Part shown: piece after piece, positions 1-10,523 of the stretch | Layout: every line of letters begins with the position of its first letter | Numbering within the stretch: position 1 is the first letter of the stretch | Made by a program: the position numbers and the translations under genes | Origin: Neelides folsomi | Taxonomy: Eukaryota; Arthropoda; Collembola; Neelipleona; Neelidae | Length of the DNA: 39,455 bases | NCBI GenBank assembly: GCA_034687125.1 | Contig: JAQGBZ010000498.1 | Location: forward strand, 1-39,455 | Direction of reading: 5' to 3' | The notes under the pieces: model-generated | What the model was told of the DNA's origin: nothing | What the model saw: the letters and a program-made list of their open reading frames with translations, nothing else | Database searches by the model: none

Positions 1-450
1 TTACGAAATACTGTTAAATTAATTATTTTGTGAGACGACTTTATTTAATATTTGATTTATGCGAGTTCCCGCTCGCTTCTCTTTCTTGATTATAATAATA
101 GTTTTAAAAATAATTTTGTACGAACATAAAGGGTAAAGTCTTTTCGCATATCCGTAGGAATATGTGGCAGAATATTTCGATGAGTAATAAATCCAAATAA
201 ATGTAAATTTCGGGCTCTTCCCCCGCAATACATAAATGATCATCAAAATGTGAGTCGTCTCTTGCTTTAAGGATTGAGTTCGTCTCTGACCAGAACTCGC
301 ATTTGAAGATTACCCATAAAATGAAGTTCTCACAAAATGGGATGCGTTTTTGCCCATTATTTTGAAAAATCCTCACATCTCTGCGATTTGCAAAGTTAAC
401 AAAGGTTGGAGAAAAATAATGAACAAAGATATTGTTTAATTAACCAATTT
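1..450 (-). pseudogene. SUN-domain gene copy, frameshifted (partial at window edge)
   Basis: A diverged copy of the SUN-domain exon of the neighbouring gene at 1135-2179. Reading minus strand from about 430, it has a NFANR segment, then SILKARDDSHFDDHLCIAG, GEEPEIYI, matching SILKGRDNSCFDDHLCIGG and GEEPEIYI of the intact copy. After EIYI about 25 bases are missing compared with the intact copy, so the remainder (ITHRN, then KDFTLY before the same GTTCGTAC splice-donor context near 120) lies in another frame. Later exons would lie left of position 1. A net loss of 25 bases is a frameshift, so I call this a pseudogene. Its upstream exon is unclear: an open stretch at 597-779 begins MSMSSIENIEDDD and could be a relic of exon 1, but similarity to exon 1 of the intact copy is weak. 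Confidence 0.7.
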
Positions 451-780
451 TAATTTTTGTTCTTTTCAATAATTATAAAAAATATTCATGTCAATCTTGG
501 AAATTAATGTTAGGTTTATATAAAGTTTTATGTGAAATAATTTACCATATGTCATATAGGTTAAAAGAATAAAATTGACTCCTCCTAAAAAGTAATTTAA
601 AAGGGCCAAAATTCCCTAAGGGTTAGAAAAATAAGGTCGGCCAGACGGCATGGGAAATCCAAAGGGAAGCCCAAAATCGTATTTTGTGATTCCCTTATTT
701 CCTGTCTTTCACCGGCACCGTTGGAATTAACATTATTTACATCGTCATCCTCAATATTCTCGATAGAAGACATTGACACT

Positions 781-1134
781 TATAAATATAATATTGTTTA
801 TCAAATTACAATATTTTAAAAATATTATTATATGGCAATTCACGTTTCTATTCAAAATTGAAATCATTTTTATGGGAAATCTCAAACAAAATCAAACTTT
901 GGTTACTATCTACGATTTATATATTTGATTTGATCATAAAATTATTTATTGACTTTATGGCTTATGAAAACTTATGATTTATAATATTGATGTAAAAGAC
1001 AAAATATTATTTGAACTAAAGAATTTTTACAATTTGTGATAATATCCAAATTTGTCAATTATCTTTTCTTTCCTTGTGAGTCAATTTGAAAAAAAATCTC
1101 AATTGTTTTATTATAATTAATGCCGAAAGATGTT
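781..1134. other. Short AT-rich spacer between the two SUN copies
   Basis: No gene, RNA or clear repeat seen. It lies downstream of the intact SUN gene (minus strand) and upstream of the degraded copy, so it should hold the 3' UTR of one and any promoter remnant of the other. Confidence 0.4.
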
Positions 1135-2179
1135 TCAACTGTTTGCCAAACATTCGGCGTCAGTCAGAATTCTCAAATCAGCCGATTCAGCTCCTTCTCC
1201 ATAAATCCCAACACGATGGATTCTTGAAGCTTGATGGCCCCAAGTTGAAACAATCTTGATTACAACGGCCCTCACAATGCTCTTTTTATCCTAAAAATAT
1301 ATTGTTAAATGGTCACTTTAAATTAAATATAAAGTAAGAAGTCACTAAAATACTAAATGTAATTGATTTAACCTTTGACACAAACTTTTGCTTAGCCAGA
1401 CCATTAATGTTATACTGAAATTTTCCAATAAGAATTGACATGTCCCCACAATTATCTTTACAACCCTGAAAATAATTATTGTTTAAAGATTGGTATTGAT
1501 TGCTATTGACATTAAAAATAGCTTTTATACATTTATTTAGAATGGAATTAATAACGATAAAATAAAATATTTCGTACGAACATAAACTAAGAAGTCTTTT
1601 GGGACGTCTGAGGGAATGTATTTCACTTTGTTCCGATGAGTGATTGTGATGTGATCAAGATGAATCCAATCCGAAAGCTCAATGTAAATCTCTGGTTCTT
1701 CCCCTCCAATACACAAATGATCATCAAAACATGAATTGTCTCTTCCTTTAAGAATTGACTTTGTATCGTCCCAAGTCTTGCAATTGATTCCTAGAAACCC
1801 CAAAAATGCGGAATCACACGAAGGGACGCATCTTTTGGCCTTGCACACAAAAGCTTTCACTCCGCCGCGACAAGCAAAGTTGAAAAATGTGGGAGGAAAA
1901 AAGAAGAAAAGTTCCGACAGAAGAAACCACAAAACTTTTTTAAAAATAATTAAAATATTAATGGTTTTGAAATTATTTTATATGATTTATTTTTGTGAAC
2001 TTACTAAAGCATAAAATAATAAAAGCGAAGGCTCCTAAAATGTAAGGCAAAATGCAAGAACAGAAAGAAAGACGAGGTTGAGGGACACAATGAGCCGGGA
2101 TGCATTCTCTCCGACGATTTTCGCAATATCGAGCATTTGGATTGAGATCTCCAGAATTCCCAGGAGGAAAAGATGACAT
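1135..2179 (-). CDS. Small SUN-domain membrane protein
   Basis: Four exons, complement of 2005-2179, 1582-1934, 1373-1465 and 1135-1290, sum to 777 bases (258 residues). Residues ~42-70 form a long hydrophobic stretch split by intron 1. Residues ~100-250 fit a SUN (Sad1/UNC-84) domain: SILKGRD, a GEEPEIYIELS strand, ITHRN, then VPKDFLVYGC across the exon 2/3 junction (the family's APKDFAVYG signature), GKFQYNING, and the C-terminal VVIKIVSTWGH...RVGIYGEG. Known SUN proteins sit in the inner nuclear membrane or ER and bind KASH peptides. This one is short and has no long coiled coil, like SPAG4/SUN3-type or divergent members. Intron 2 uses donor GTTCGT, chosen because it preserves the VYG motif. 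The start is the first ATG, giving a Cys-rich ~40-residue N-terminal tail. The domain is firm; the exact role is not. Confidence 0.8.
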
Positions 2180-2507
2180 TTTTACACTTGCTAATTTTGT
2201 TAATTACCAATTAATAATGTGGTCTCAAAAGTCGACCAAGAACCAATTTAGTTTTTTAATTCTAATAAAAATGTAACTTAATATTTGGCGAATATGAAAG
2301 TTAACTGGTTCAATATGACCAATTCTGTTTATTATGATTAAACTTTGGTTACTTGCTCTTTTTGAATGCGATAATTTAATGATTGTGATTTGTGATTATG
2401 GTTAATGATTATAGAAGCAAATTTTAACGAAAATTACATTGTTTATTATTCAATTTTTTAAACAATTTTATAAACATCACTTTTAAAGGAACGTTACAAA
2501 ACTCATA
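2180..2507. other. AT-rich spacer upstream of the SUN gene
   Basis: Contains the presumed 5' region of the minus-strand SUN gene. No clear motif seen. Confidence 0.35.
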
Positions 2508-2627
2508 ATGACAATCATAGATAATGAAAATGCCAATTTTGTTATTCCATTATCAGGTGGAGGTGTTTGTGTGGGCGCATTTGTCGGCATCGGTGTCGTA
2601 GCATATTTGTCTATAATTTTAAATTAA
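2508..2627 (+). CDS. Possible 39-residue single-pass membrane micropeptide
   Basis: An ATG-to-TAA frame encodes 39 residues. An N-terminal polar stretch (MTIIDNENANF) is followed by a glycine/valine-rich hydrophobic segment to the end (GGGVCVGAFVGIGVVAYLS), which fits a small-residue-rich transmembrane helix. It lies antisense to and just past the 3' end of the sphingomyelinase gene. No family recognised. It could equally be an exon of something larger or a chance frame; the organised polar-then-hydrophobic composition is the only argument for it. Confidence 0.25.
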   Translation: MTIIDNENANFVIPLSGGGVCVGAFVGIGVVAYLSIILN

Positions 2628-2659
2628 AATAATTTTATTAAGTTAAATAGTATACTAGA

Positions 2660-5154
2660 TCAGAAATACTGTATATCAATATTACCTCTCAAAAGTTTAG
2701 TGACTCGTTCACAATGAGAAGAATCCGATGTGTCTGAAGAGACCATTGAACAGAAATACCAAAGTTTGCAGTCCAAATCTTCTTCTCTACATTCTGTGTA
2801 ATGTCCAACTCCTCCTTTGGACAAAGCCCTAAAATCATTAAAAAAATGCATTAACACAAACTTCAATTACATGCGAAAATAATAAATTGAGTTTAAATGT
2901 TAAAGATCGTAAAATTATCCTTAAGATTTACCATTGGTATTTTGTAAATAGTGAATGATCCTCAATCATCCTTGTAACAAATTCATACATCTCGGCTGGA
3001 AGAAGCGATTCAAGCCCAAAGGTTTCTTTGCAATTGTACAAATGTTCAAAAACCGCTTCATTCTGCTCATTTGACATCTTCACATCCAAAGCGTACGTAT
3101 CATGATCCAACACTTCCCAAGTTGATTCTTCCAATCTTCCCCCATCTGCGCTGTACACTTTATAAGCTGATTTCCCATAATCTGTAGTAACTGCCGAGGA
3201 GGCAAAAGATACCGAAATTGGTTCTTCTGACCCACTTTTAAATGCTACGTTGAATTCGTCTTTGTGTGAATGACCGTAAAATTGTCCCTAAATTATAATT
3301 AATTTTTAATCTTTTTTTAAATTTGCTATTTAATAAGTATAGTTTATTTTTTTAAATAAAATATGATTTGTAATTGAAATTCTGTTTTTTATATTATTGG
3401 ATAATTTCTTTACCCTTATAATGAGAGCAAATCTATTAACAATTTCATTGAATTTTGCACTCCAATATTGCCAACATTCAGCATGTCCTGGCATTACATG
3501 TCCAACAATGTAAACAATCTCATTTGCTTCTTCTGCCTTCAAAAGTTCTTCGGCTAACCAAGCCAATTGATTTGAAGGGTCGATTGGTGCAAAAGCCAAC
3601 CAGAAGTTGTTGACATAACAGAGGTTCGAATTGATGACGATAATTCTGAATCCTGGTTGTGGAGATGCTGTGTAATATCCATACATATTGAACAAATTTT
3701 GTTGCTCAGGTTCAATCCAACGTGTGAATGGAGTCAACGTCACGTTGTACATCCAACGAAGGTCAAATCCACTAAATCTGAGATTGTATGGAGGAAACAT
3801 GTTGACAACATCAGGCTCATGATTTCCAACAACGGGATATATAGGAATGTCTGGAAATGCGTCAACGGCTTTTTCCGTAACTGCTCTGATACTCAAAGCG
3901 TTTTCTTGAGGACTCAAATCCCAAATTGTCGAATGGACAAAATCTCCAGTGAGTAAAATAAACTTGGTGTCCTACAAATACAAATTTTTAAATTATTTTC
4001 AAAATTAAACTAAAATTATACTTGGTTTAAATTTTAGATCTTACATTATGGTTTTCTTTAGCGTGTGCATAAACAGCGTTAAGAGCATTTAAATTGAGCT
4101 CACAACCAGGATGTCCAAAATGTCCTGCAACGTTCTCGGGCTTAAAAGGAATTCCGTCTCTGCAACATCCAACCGGATTCCCACAATCCGCTTCAGACCC
4201 TTCTAAATAATGCGTGTCTACGTGAAGATCAGTGAATTGGAGAAATTTAATTGGCGCGACGTTTGAAAGGTCCAATTTTCGTTCTTTGGCTGCTCCTGCT
4301 GGGGACATAGGAGGAACGATGACGCCAGTGTAGTTTGTATAAATTGGATTAACTTCAGCACAACCTGGCTCAAGAATTCCGCAAATGTCGTTTGCTGTCA
4401 TTAAAGGTCTATTTTCGATAATGTAAAGTACGGGCCCCTGATAAAAACAATAATTTAGAGGCACATTTTAAAGATTTCTTAAATTACATAAAGTACATAT
4501 TTACATTAATAAATCATTGTTGTATTTTGGATATTTTATAATTAACTTACAGCAAATGATTGAACTAAAGGTGCACATTTTGATGGTTCAATAATGTCCA
4601 ATGTTCGGCAAACGGCCGTAATGGCAAAAGTTATGACGGGTTTGTAAAGACCAAGGGGAATAATTTCCATAAGAGCTCTTGTGATGGGAATGATGGCTTT
4701 GCATTGAGCACATGTTATGTAATCAATCCTGGGAGAAATCCTTTTGTAGTCGGGTTGAAGTTTTTCATTTAGCCAAAAAGCCAAGTCTTCCCTTTAAATT
4801 GAATATTTTATTTATTAAAATCTTTATTAAAAAGAAAAATGATAAATAGAGTAGTTCCAAATAATATACATTATTTTGGGTCATTGTTGTATAGTTTATA
4901 TATTATATATATTACTTACATCTATCTATATATATATATATATATATATAATCTTAATGTTATGTTATAATAAATATGTCTTATAAGAATGAAAGTTATT
5001 AATTGTTAAATTAAATTTACCTGCTGTTTTCTAAATGTTTATCCAACATTAGTTTTACCATTCTGAGTTTATTTGCATTTTGGTTTTCATCCCCATACAC
5101 TTTGTTGGTTAGAATGCAAAATAAGAAAAATCCAAGTAATAGTTTTAGATTCAT
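2660..5154 (-). CDS. SMPD1: Acid sphingomyelinase (sphingomyelin phosphodiesterase)
   Basis: Six exons, complement of 5021-5154, 4551-4791, 4045-4437, 3414-3971, 2932-3287 and 2660-2828; 1851 bases, 616 residues, close to the ~630 of the family. It hydrolyses sphingomyelin to ceramide and phosphocholine in lysosomes or after secretion. Residues 1-21 are a signal peptide (MNLKLLLGFFLFCILTNKVYG). Residues ~50-145 are a saposin B domain with CAQC and the closing ICGIL...C cysteines. The zinc metallophosphatase follows: FTDLHVD (Asp195, His197), LTGD (Asp266), VVGNHE (Asn306, His307), VGHVMPGH (His414) and FYGHSH (His448, His450). The DCGNP...CCR segment after DLHVD is typical of this family. All metal ligands are present, so the enzyme should be active. 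A TATAAAAG box reads on the minus strand at 5186-5193, though close to the ATG. Symbol is by family, not proven orthology. Confidence 0.93.
4927..4950. repeat. (TA)n microsatellite in sphingomyelinase intron 1
   Basis: About 12 uninterrupted TA units, preceded by a TCTATCTA stretch, within the largest intron of the sphingomyelinase gene. Ordinary simple repeat, likely length-variable. Confidence 0.9.
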
Positions 5155-6420
5155 TTTGAATTTTATTTGCTTAAGAGAAATTGAACTTTTATAAAAATTA
5201 TTCTAACAGCCAGTTATTTTTTTAATAGATTTTGAGGGGTTTTGGGTTGTAAAGCCCTGAGCTCAAGTATTGAATTCCAACTATATCATATCATATCGAT
5301 TGTCAAACATATTGAAATATTATTGATCGACATGTGAATAATATGCACCTTGATAATTTATGCTGATAAAATCATCAATGTAATTTTATCATTAGTGCTG
5401 ATAAAATTGGGAAATTAAGCTTTTTGTGTATGTATGAATATTGTATGTTCCTAGTCATTAAACACGTAAAACTAGAATAATAAAATTTATAAAATCCAAT
5501 GTTTATTGTAATTTACTGTGCCAGTGTCATTATCAAATTCTGTATATTGAGTAATCTTCACTCATATACATATTAATAGAAAGTCTCATACATAATTCAT
5601 ATGATATTTATTGTAATTGTATTACTAATTCCTATATATATGCCCGAAAAATCGTAAAATATGCATGCAGCCCAAAACTGGCAAAATATGCACGATATGA
5701 ATATCAATTATATACATGTTTTTTAACACAAAATAGAACATTAATTGATATGTTTCATATGAATGAATAAATAGTACAAATTCACTTAAGCGCCGCACGC
5801 TTAATGCATAATTTGCTGTGACCGATGTTATTTGGGTTTACCAACTCCGTTATAATGGAAAAGGTCTTTAGAAATACATGAATTTGAATGTGTGATACAT
5901 ACTTCCACTTGCCACTTCGTATAAATTCTATATACTTTTTCAGGTTTTATCATTATTGTATGAATAAATTCTCACTTTTCCTTTAAAAGTGTCAGAAAAA
6001 AAGGAGGTTTTTAATAGAAATTTCCCCGAAGGGACAATATAAGCAAAATATGCGTAAAGATTGAAAATATGAAAAATAAGCAAAATATGCAAGCGATATG
6101 CAAATACATAAGAATCCGATCTATACTAATTACTATCCATGAAGTTGAGCTTATCCTTTAGTACATAACAAAATAACCAATATCATGTTATTAAATTATA
6201 ATTCATATTAAATGCGAATAAGATCATATTTATAAATTAATTTATCATTCGATTTTGATTTTTGATATAAGATACCTGTTTTATTATGTAAAATAATTTA
6301 AAATATACATTATAAAGAAAATATTTGAACTACAATCATGTAAAGTTATTGATTGTTTTATTTTAATCTTTTAATTCCAGCATGAATATATAACTATATA
6401 ACTTGTCTGTAATAACTACT
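5155..6420. other. AT-rich intergenic region with AAAATATGC motif repeats
   Basis: No gene seen. The word AAAATATGC recurs in the same orientation in two groups: 5656-5695 (CGTAAAATATGCATGC, GGCAAAATATGCACG) and 6040-6105 (AGCAAAATATGCG, AGCAAAATATGCAAG, GATATGCAAATAC). A short palindrome-like GCGCCGCACGCTTAATGC lies near 5790. The paired groups about 400 bases apart suggest the ends of an old repeat element, but no terminal inverted repeat or coding trace was found. Confidence 0.4.
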
Positions 6421-6860
6421 CCATCGAATTGAGACCCGGACCTTTATTTAAAATTAACCTAACCTAACCCCCGGCCACTAATCGAACCCGACCATTATTC
6501 GAGCACCGGCCTTTATTAAAATTAAATTTTTTAGCAGTATCTCCTCCACTCTAAATTCCCATTCAATATACTTTTTTGGTACTTTCAATTCGTTCTTTTT
6601 GTGTTGAGGCATTTTAAATATCTTCATATTAACAACGTAAACTTAATTAAAATATTTAAATAACTTTACGAAATCGTTTTCATGTTTAAATTTTTCGCCA
6701 ATTCTGAAATTATGCTTTATGATCCTCCCTTCTTTTGACCCCCGGCCTTCTTTTGAACCCCGGCCTTTATTTAAAGTCTCAAGCTTCACCCCCGGCCTTC
6801 TTTCGAACCCGGCCTTCTTTCGAACTCGGGCCTTCTTTCGAACAAAAGGGGTAAATAATT
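6421..6860 (-). repeat. Probable DNA-transposon remnant with GGCC-TTCGAA subterminal repeats
   Basis: At 6725-6845 a degenerate ~17-base unit (CCCGGCCTTCTTTCGAA) occurs about six times, in variants with TTTTGAAC or TTTATTTAA tails. Related words (GGACCTTTATTTAAA, CCCCGGCCACTAATCGAAC, CACCGGCCTTTATTAAA) lie at 6436-6520. Such GGCC..TTTATTCGA repeats remind me of subterminal repeats of Tc1/pogo-like elements in invertebrates; that attribution is inference. Between the two blocks, on the minus strand (about 6480-6610), a frame starting MPQHKKNELKVPKKYIEWEF runs about 44 residues to a stop within a repeat. No transposase catalytic motif is visible. Likely a non-autonomous or eroded copy. Confidence 0.5.
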
Positions 6861-6940
6861 AACACACGTGCACGTTTAAGACCTTCATTTACAATGTTCT
6901 AACATAGAGTAATATGGATATGTCTTAATGTCTGTAAAAG

Positions 6941-7129
6941 TTATTCACTAAAATACTTGAAATCAGATGATTTGAAAGCAATTCCAATAAAAGCGATCAA
7001 TAAAATTAGCAAATAAAAATCCTCATTGTTGCCAATTCCAATTATGTACTGATATAAATACAATGTTACTTCCCTATGAATATGATTAGCAATAAAATCA
7101 TTCGACAAACTCCGATCACGATCACCCAT
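6941..7129 (-). CDS. Possible small membrane protein (62 residues)
   Basis: An ATG frame of 62 residues. The N-terminal half is polar (MGDRDRSLSNDFIANHIHRE); residues ~38-53 are a hydrophobic segment (FYLLILLIAFIGIAF) followed by a short charged tail. No family recognised, no intron needed, no clear TATA box. Its predicted start faces a further open frame on the plus strand (ATG at 7187), so a shared promoter region is possible but unproven. May be a chance frame in AT-rich DNA. Confidence 0.25.
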   Translation of the reverse strand: MGDRDRSLSNDFIANHIHREVTLYLYQYIIGIGNNEDFYLLILLIAFIGIAFKSSDFKYFSE

Positions 7130-7780
7130 TAGCTTTTTAATGTTTTTTGGCTAAAAGTAAGCCATAAAGGAACTACTAAAACTCATCATGAAGTCGCGAT
7201 TGGTGATCAATTCTATTTCAAGAGTAAAGAGGATTAAGAATTATGACGAAAATGGGAATTGTTTCCTTTTTGATTTCAATTCAGATTTCCAACTTTACTT
7301 CAATTTGGTCAAACAATAAAAAAAAAGTACTAAAAATGAAGCCATTTTCTAAGTTTATAAATATAGGATTAGCTTATTCGGCTCATTTGGCTGATGACTT
7401 ATACTACCGTAACCGTAATAGTTAAATCTTATAAACCATCACAAAGTCAAATTTCATATTAAACCTTCAATTTTCCATATATCATATAGAATTCATTCTT
7501 TTCTATGAAATATAAAACAAAGTTGTTAAAATGCATAAGTTCATAACGAATAATGAAATAAGTATTGGCATATTGAATTTGGATTCCTTAAGTTGAAATT
7601 GAAGGAAATGAAATATACATTTTGTTATACTTGGCCTTATCAACATTAGCAAATCAACACATGAAAAGGGATTAAATCATATGTAAGGTTTATTTTAGCG
7701 AACGCCTTCGCAAATCTCCCAGCGCATGAATATTTATTTTACGACTCATTCTGGTCATTCTATTTTCGTTGACTTTGGAG
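7130..7780. other. Intergenic region
   Basis: No gene that I can support. A 43-codon plus-strand frame at 7187 (MKSRLVINSISRVKRIKNYD...) has no further evidence. The end of the region is the promoter of the gene at 7999. Confidence 0.35.
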
Positions 7781-7787
7781 TATAAAA
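7781..7787 (+). promoter_or_regulatory. TATA box for the gene at 7999
   Basis: TATAAAA about 218 bases before the ATG. Transcription would start near 7811, leaving a ~190-base 5' leader rich in CAAA/TTCA words. No other ATG frame of note precedes 7999. Confidence 0.6.
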
Positions 7788-7998
7788 CGGAAGCATGCGA
7801 AAGTAAAATCAACCAAATCTCTCAATTCATTCGCCAAAAGCCAACAAGAATTCATTCAAAGCTCCCATTCAAAATCTTCGCATAAATTCATTTCTTACTC
7901 TTAGATTTCCTTTAAAAATTTCAAAGTAAACAATTAAAGTATTCAAAATTCAAAAATAAAGGTTATTAAAGAATCTTTAGTAAAGAACATTTATCAAA

Positions 7999-8466
7999 AT
8001 GTCACGTTCAAAAATTCCGATTCCATCTTCGCAATATTTATCCGAATACGACCGGCGGATTGGCGGGATTGAGCGTCTGCCAACCAAAATGGAGGACCAA
8101 GTTGTTCCCGGTTTGAATAAAAGAAGAAATCGAATTCCAATCAAAAGGAAATCTGTCCGATTTGCCGACAACGTGGAAGAGCGTGAATTCTATGATGACA
8201 ATTATTACTCCTACGGCCCAAGCGTCCCTGACGTGTGGAAGGAAACGGGAGCTGCGAGAGAAATCGCAAGAATTCCGCCGGGTCCTTCACATCAACTCAC
8301 GCGGATTCCAATTGGATCTCTCACAATGAAATATAATAATTATCCATCATTGGACTCGAGCATGGAATCGCTAAATAGACGACTAGACGCGTTGATGGAC
8401 AAAATTAAAGAAGATTCAAAAATATTTTACAAAAATCTCAGCTTGCAGAAATCAACTTTGAAATAA
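7999..8466 (+). CDS. Orphan 155-residue protein, founder of a three-member local family
   Basis: A single-exon gene with a good TATA box upstream and an AATAAA (8462-8467) overlapping the stop codon. The protein is basic, without signal peptide or membrane segment. It has a KIPIPSS start, a basic patch with KRKSVRFADN (resembling an RVxF-type PP1-docking motif, KSVRFAD; that reading is inference), an acidic/tyrosine patch (EEREFYDDNYYSYG), and a C-terminal amphipathic stretch MESLNRRLDALMDKIKED. The last segment resembles LKMEKKVDDLLDKLEADR of the gene at 11340 and KLEKKIDKVLEKLE of the gene at 14653. TRIPIG also echoes TRIAGP of the latter. No known family recognised; function unknown. Coding status is well supported by length, promoter and paralogue resemblance. 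Confidence 0.75.
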   Translation: MSRSKIPIPSSQYLSEYDRRIGGIERLPTKMEDQVVPGLNKRRNRIPIKRKSVRFADNVEEREFYDDNYYSYGPSVPDVWKETGAAREIARIPPGPSHQLTRIPIGSLTMKYNNYPSLDSSMESLNRRLDALMDKIKEDSKIFYKNLSLQKSTLK

Positions 8467-10096
8467 AAACATTTTTTAAATCATCACCCCATTTGATTTG
8501 CATCAACAATATCATTCAATATTTATATAACCTTATACACATATACCATATTACATAAATATACATAAATATAAATTATTTTATAAGGTCTAGTAAGTAA
8601 TAAGAATTATAAAGTTATTGATTATTGCTTTATTAGAATATTTGATAATAATTAATAAATAAATAGTTTATTCAGTTTATAACGATAAATGGTTCAAAAT
8701 TTTATCAAAACCTTTAAATGTAATTGTTGAATCTACGTTTTTCATTAAAATCATACTCGTACAATATAATAAATATTACGCATACCTAGAATATATTGAA
8801 CAATTTATAGTTGATAGTCAAAGAAATTTTAAAAGTTGGGTTATATAAGTTGATAAATCACGATTCATAAATATTTATATTTCTCCAATGTTTGAAGATA
8901 AAACCAAGATTGGTTTAAATTACAATGTCAAAAAGTTTGAAAAGAGAAAAAATCATTTTCGTGTTCATCTGTTAATCAATAAAAAGAATCATTTGAATGC
9001 GGAGAAACGAATCGGTCATTCGCTTTTACTTTTTCATCGTAATTCCATAATTCCTTCAGAGGATAAAAGGAAACTTTTTTTATTCTCAACATCAATCAAA
9101 TTCATCAAATATAAAGCAAAATTCCAAACTGTTTAAAATATTTTTCTCTTCGCCTATCTGGAGCCTGCATTGTATGTTATGAATGAGAACTGTAAAAGTA
9201 TTTGATAGTGTTGAAGAACTTAAAGTTAGAGAAATGTTTTCTACTCCATTGAAATCAATAAATCAACACTTGTTGTGTTCGATTCGCAATTCATTCACAT
9301 TTCACTCCCCAAAATGGACCAAATCAAATGAATGAATTATTGATCCTATATCAAATTCATCATGAATGACGTTGGTCATTTTTATAATCCATAATTGGAA
9401 TAGAATTTCCATTTTCTAATTTTCTAAAGACAAATAATAAAAAGACAAATACCTATATTCTATATATTACATTGTATAACATATGAACATATATTTTTGA
9501 CTTAATTCTTTTATGTACTACTGTTCATCAATATTTATAAAATTATTAAATTGTTGTAAATGACAAAAATACAACTCCATTTCAAATTATTTAACTTTAA
9601 ACATTTTTAAGCTTTTTTTGTTATTTCAGAGATCATTAGATCATATATTGTTAATTTCTCTATTTGAAAATATTGAACAATGCGATAACAATGGTATAAA
9701 ATTCGATAAATAAAAGTTGTCTTTTACTGAATGCTTTCTTTCTCTATGTAACTACTAGATAAGTAGATTCTAATGATAAGTACAATTTTTAAAATGGCAA
9801 TATATTTATATACCGTTTTTACTTTAAAAGGGAGAATATTAGTGGAAATTAAACTTAAATTCCCAACAAGATAATTGATAAGAATTAATATAAATGTGAT
9901 TTGAAATTAAATGACATTTGACACGCCATTAATAAAAATGAAAGGAATTATCTCATTCTCCAATGATCCATCCGTGACATTGAAGTAATTTTAATAAAAA
10001 TTGAATTAATCTAGCGTGTTAAAAATGGCATGATTTATTATTCATATTATTTTTCCTAATTGCACGAACTTCAAGTAATTTCCGGTTATGATTTTG
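8467..10096. other. AT-rich intergenic region
   Basis: No supported gene. A lysine/phenylalanine-rich frame at 8888-9136 looks like a chance frame. No structured repeat noticed. Confidence 0.4.
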
Positions 10097-10104
10097 TATA
10101 AATA
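10097..10104 (+). promoter_or_regulatory. TATA box for the secreted peptide gene
   Basis: TATAAATA 91 bases before the ATG at 10188. Transcription would start near 10127-10132 (TTCATTAG), leaving a ~60-base leader. Confidence 0.65.
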
Positions 10105-10187
10105 GACACCGAAATTCAGCATTTCGTTACTTCATTAGTCTCATCCTTCAACCTTATCAACTACTAAAAAATCTTACCAAACTCATC

Positions 10188-10523
10188 ATGTCAGGAGCTT
10201 TGATATTTATCTTGGGGACTTTCCTCATCATTGGCATTGTGGAAGCAAATTCTCATTCAATCGATACTCCTCAAGTTAAAGGTATTATACAAATACATGT
10301 TTTATTTTAATTAAAAAAAATTGAATAAAACACTTTAATTAATTACACATTTAATCAAGCTGCTGCATATGCTGCTGACCCACCAACAGCCGATGCTCCA
10401 ACTGCTGGAAATGTTGGAAATGGAGGAAATGAAGGAAAAGGAGGGAAAAAAAAAAAAATATTCAAGAAAAATGGTGGACCAAAAGGCAAGAAGAACAAAA
10501 AAAATAATAAACCCACCAATTAG
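10188..10523 (+). CDS. Small secreted Gly/Lys-rich peptide precursor (85 residues)
   Basis: Two exons, 10188-10281 and 10360-10523, joined across a 78-base GT-AG intron (258 bases in total). Residues 1-20 are a clear signal peptide (MSGALIFILGTFLIIGIVEA). The mature part starts acidic/neutral (NSHSIDTPQVKAAAYAADPPTAD is its sense; Ala/Pro/Asp-rich), passes into glycine/asparagine repeats (GNVGNGGNEGKGG), and ends as a strongly cationic tail of lysines with Gly/Asn (KKNGGPKGKKN). No cysteines. TATA box at 10097; AATAAA at 10538 right after the stop. Such a layout suits a secreted cationic peptide (host-defence, cuticle or silk-associated) but no family was recognised. The frame passes through a 13-A run, so it depends on that run being called correctly. 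Confidence 0.7.

Noticed and set aside
6453..6472. AACCTAACCTAACCC, resembling the arthropod TTAGG telomere repeat
   Set aside because: Only two to three units, embedded in a transposon-like repeat; too short to be interstitial telomeric DNA.
7243..7425. 60-codon plus-strand frame
   Set aside because: Overlaps another equally unsupported frame (from 7187); no motif in either.
8888..9136. 82-codon plus-strand frame, Lys/Phe-rich
   Set aside because: No signal peptide, motif, promoter or paralogue; composition is what AT-rich DNA gives by chance.
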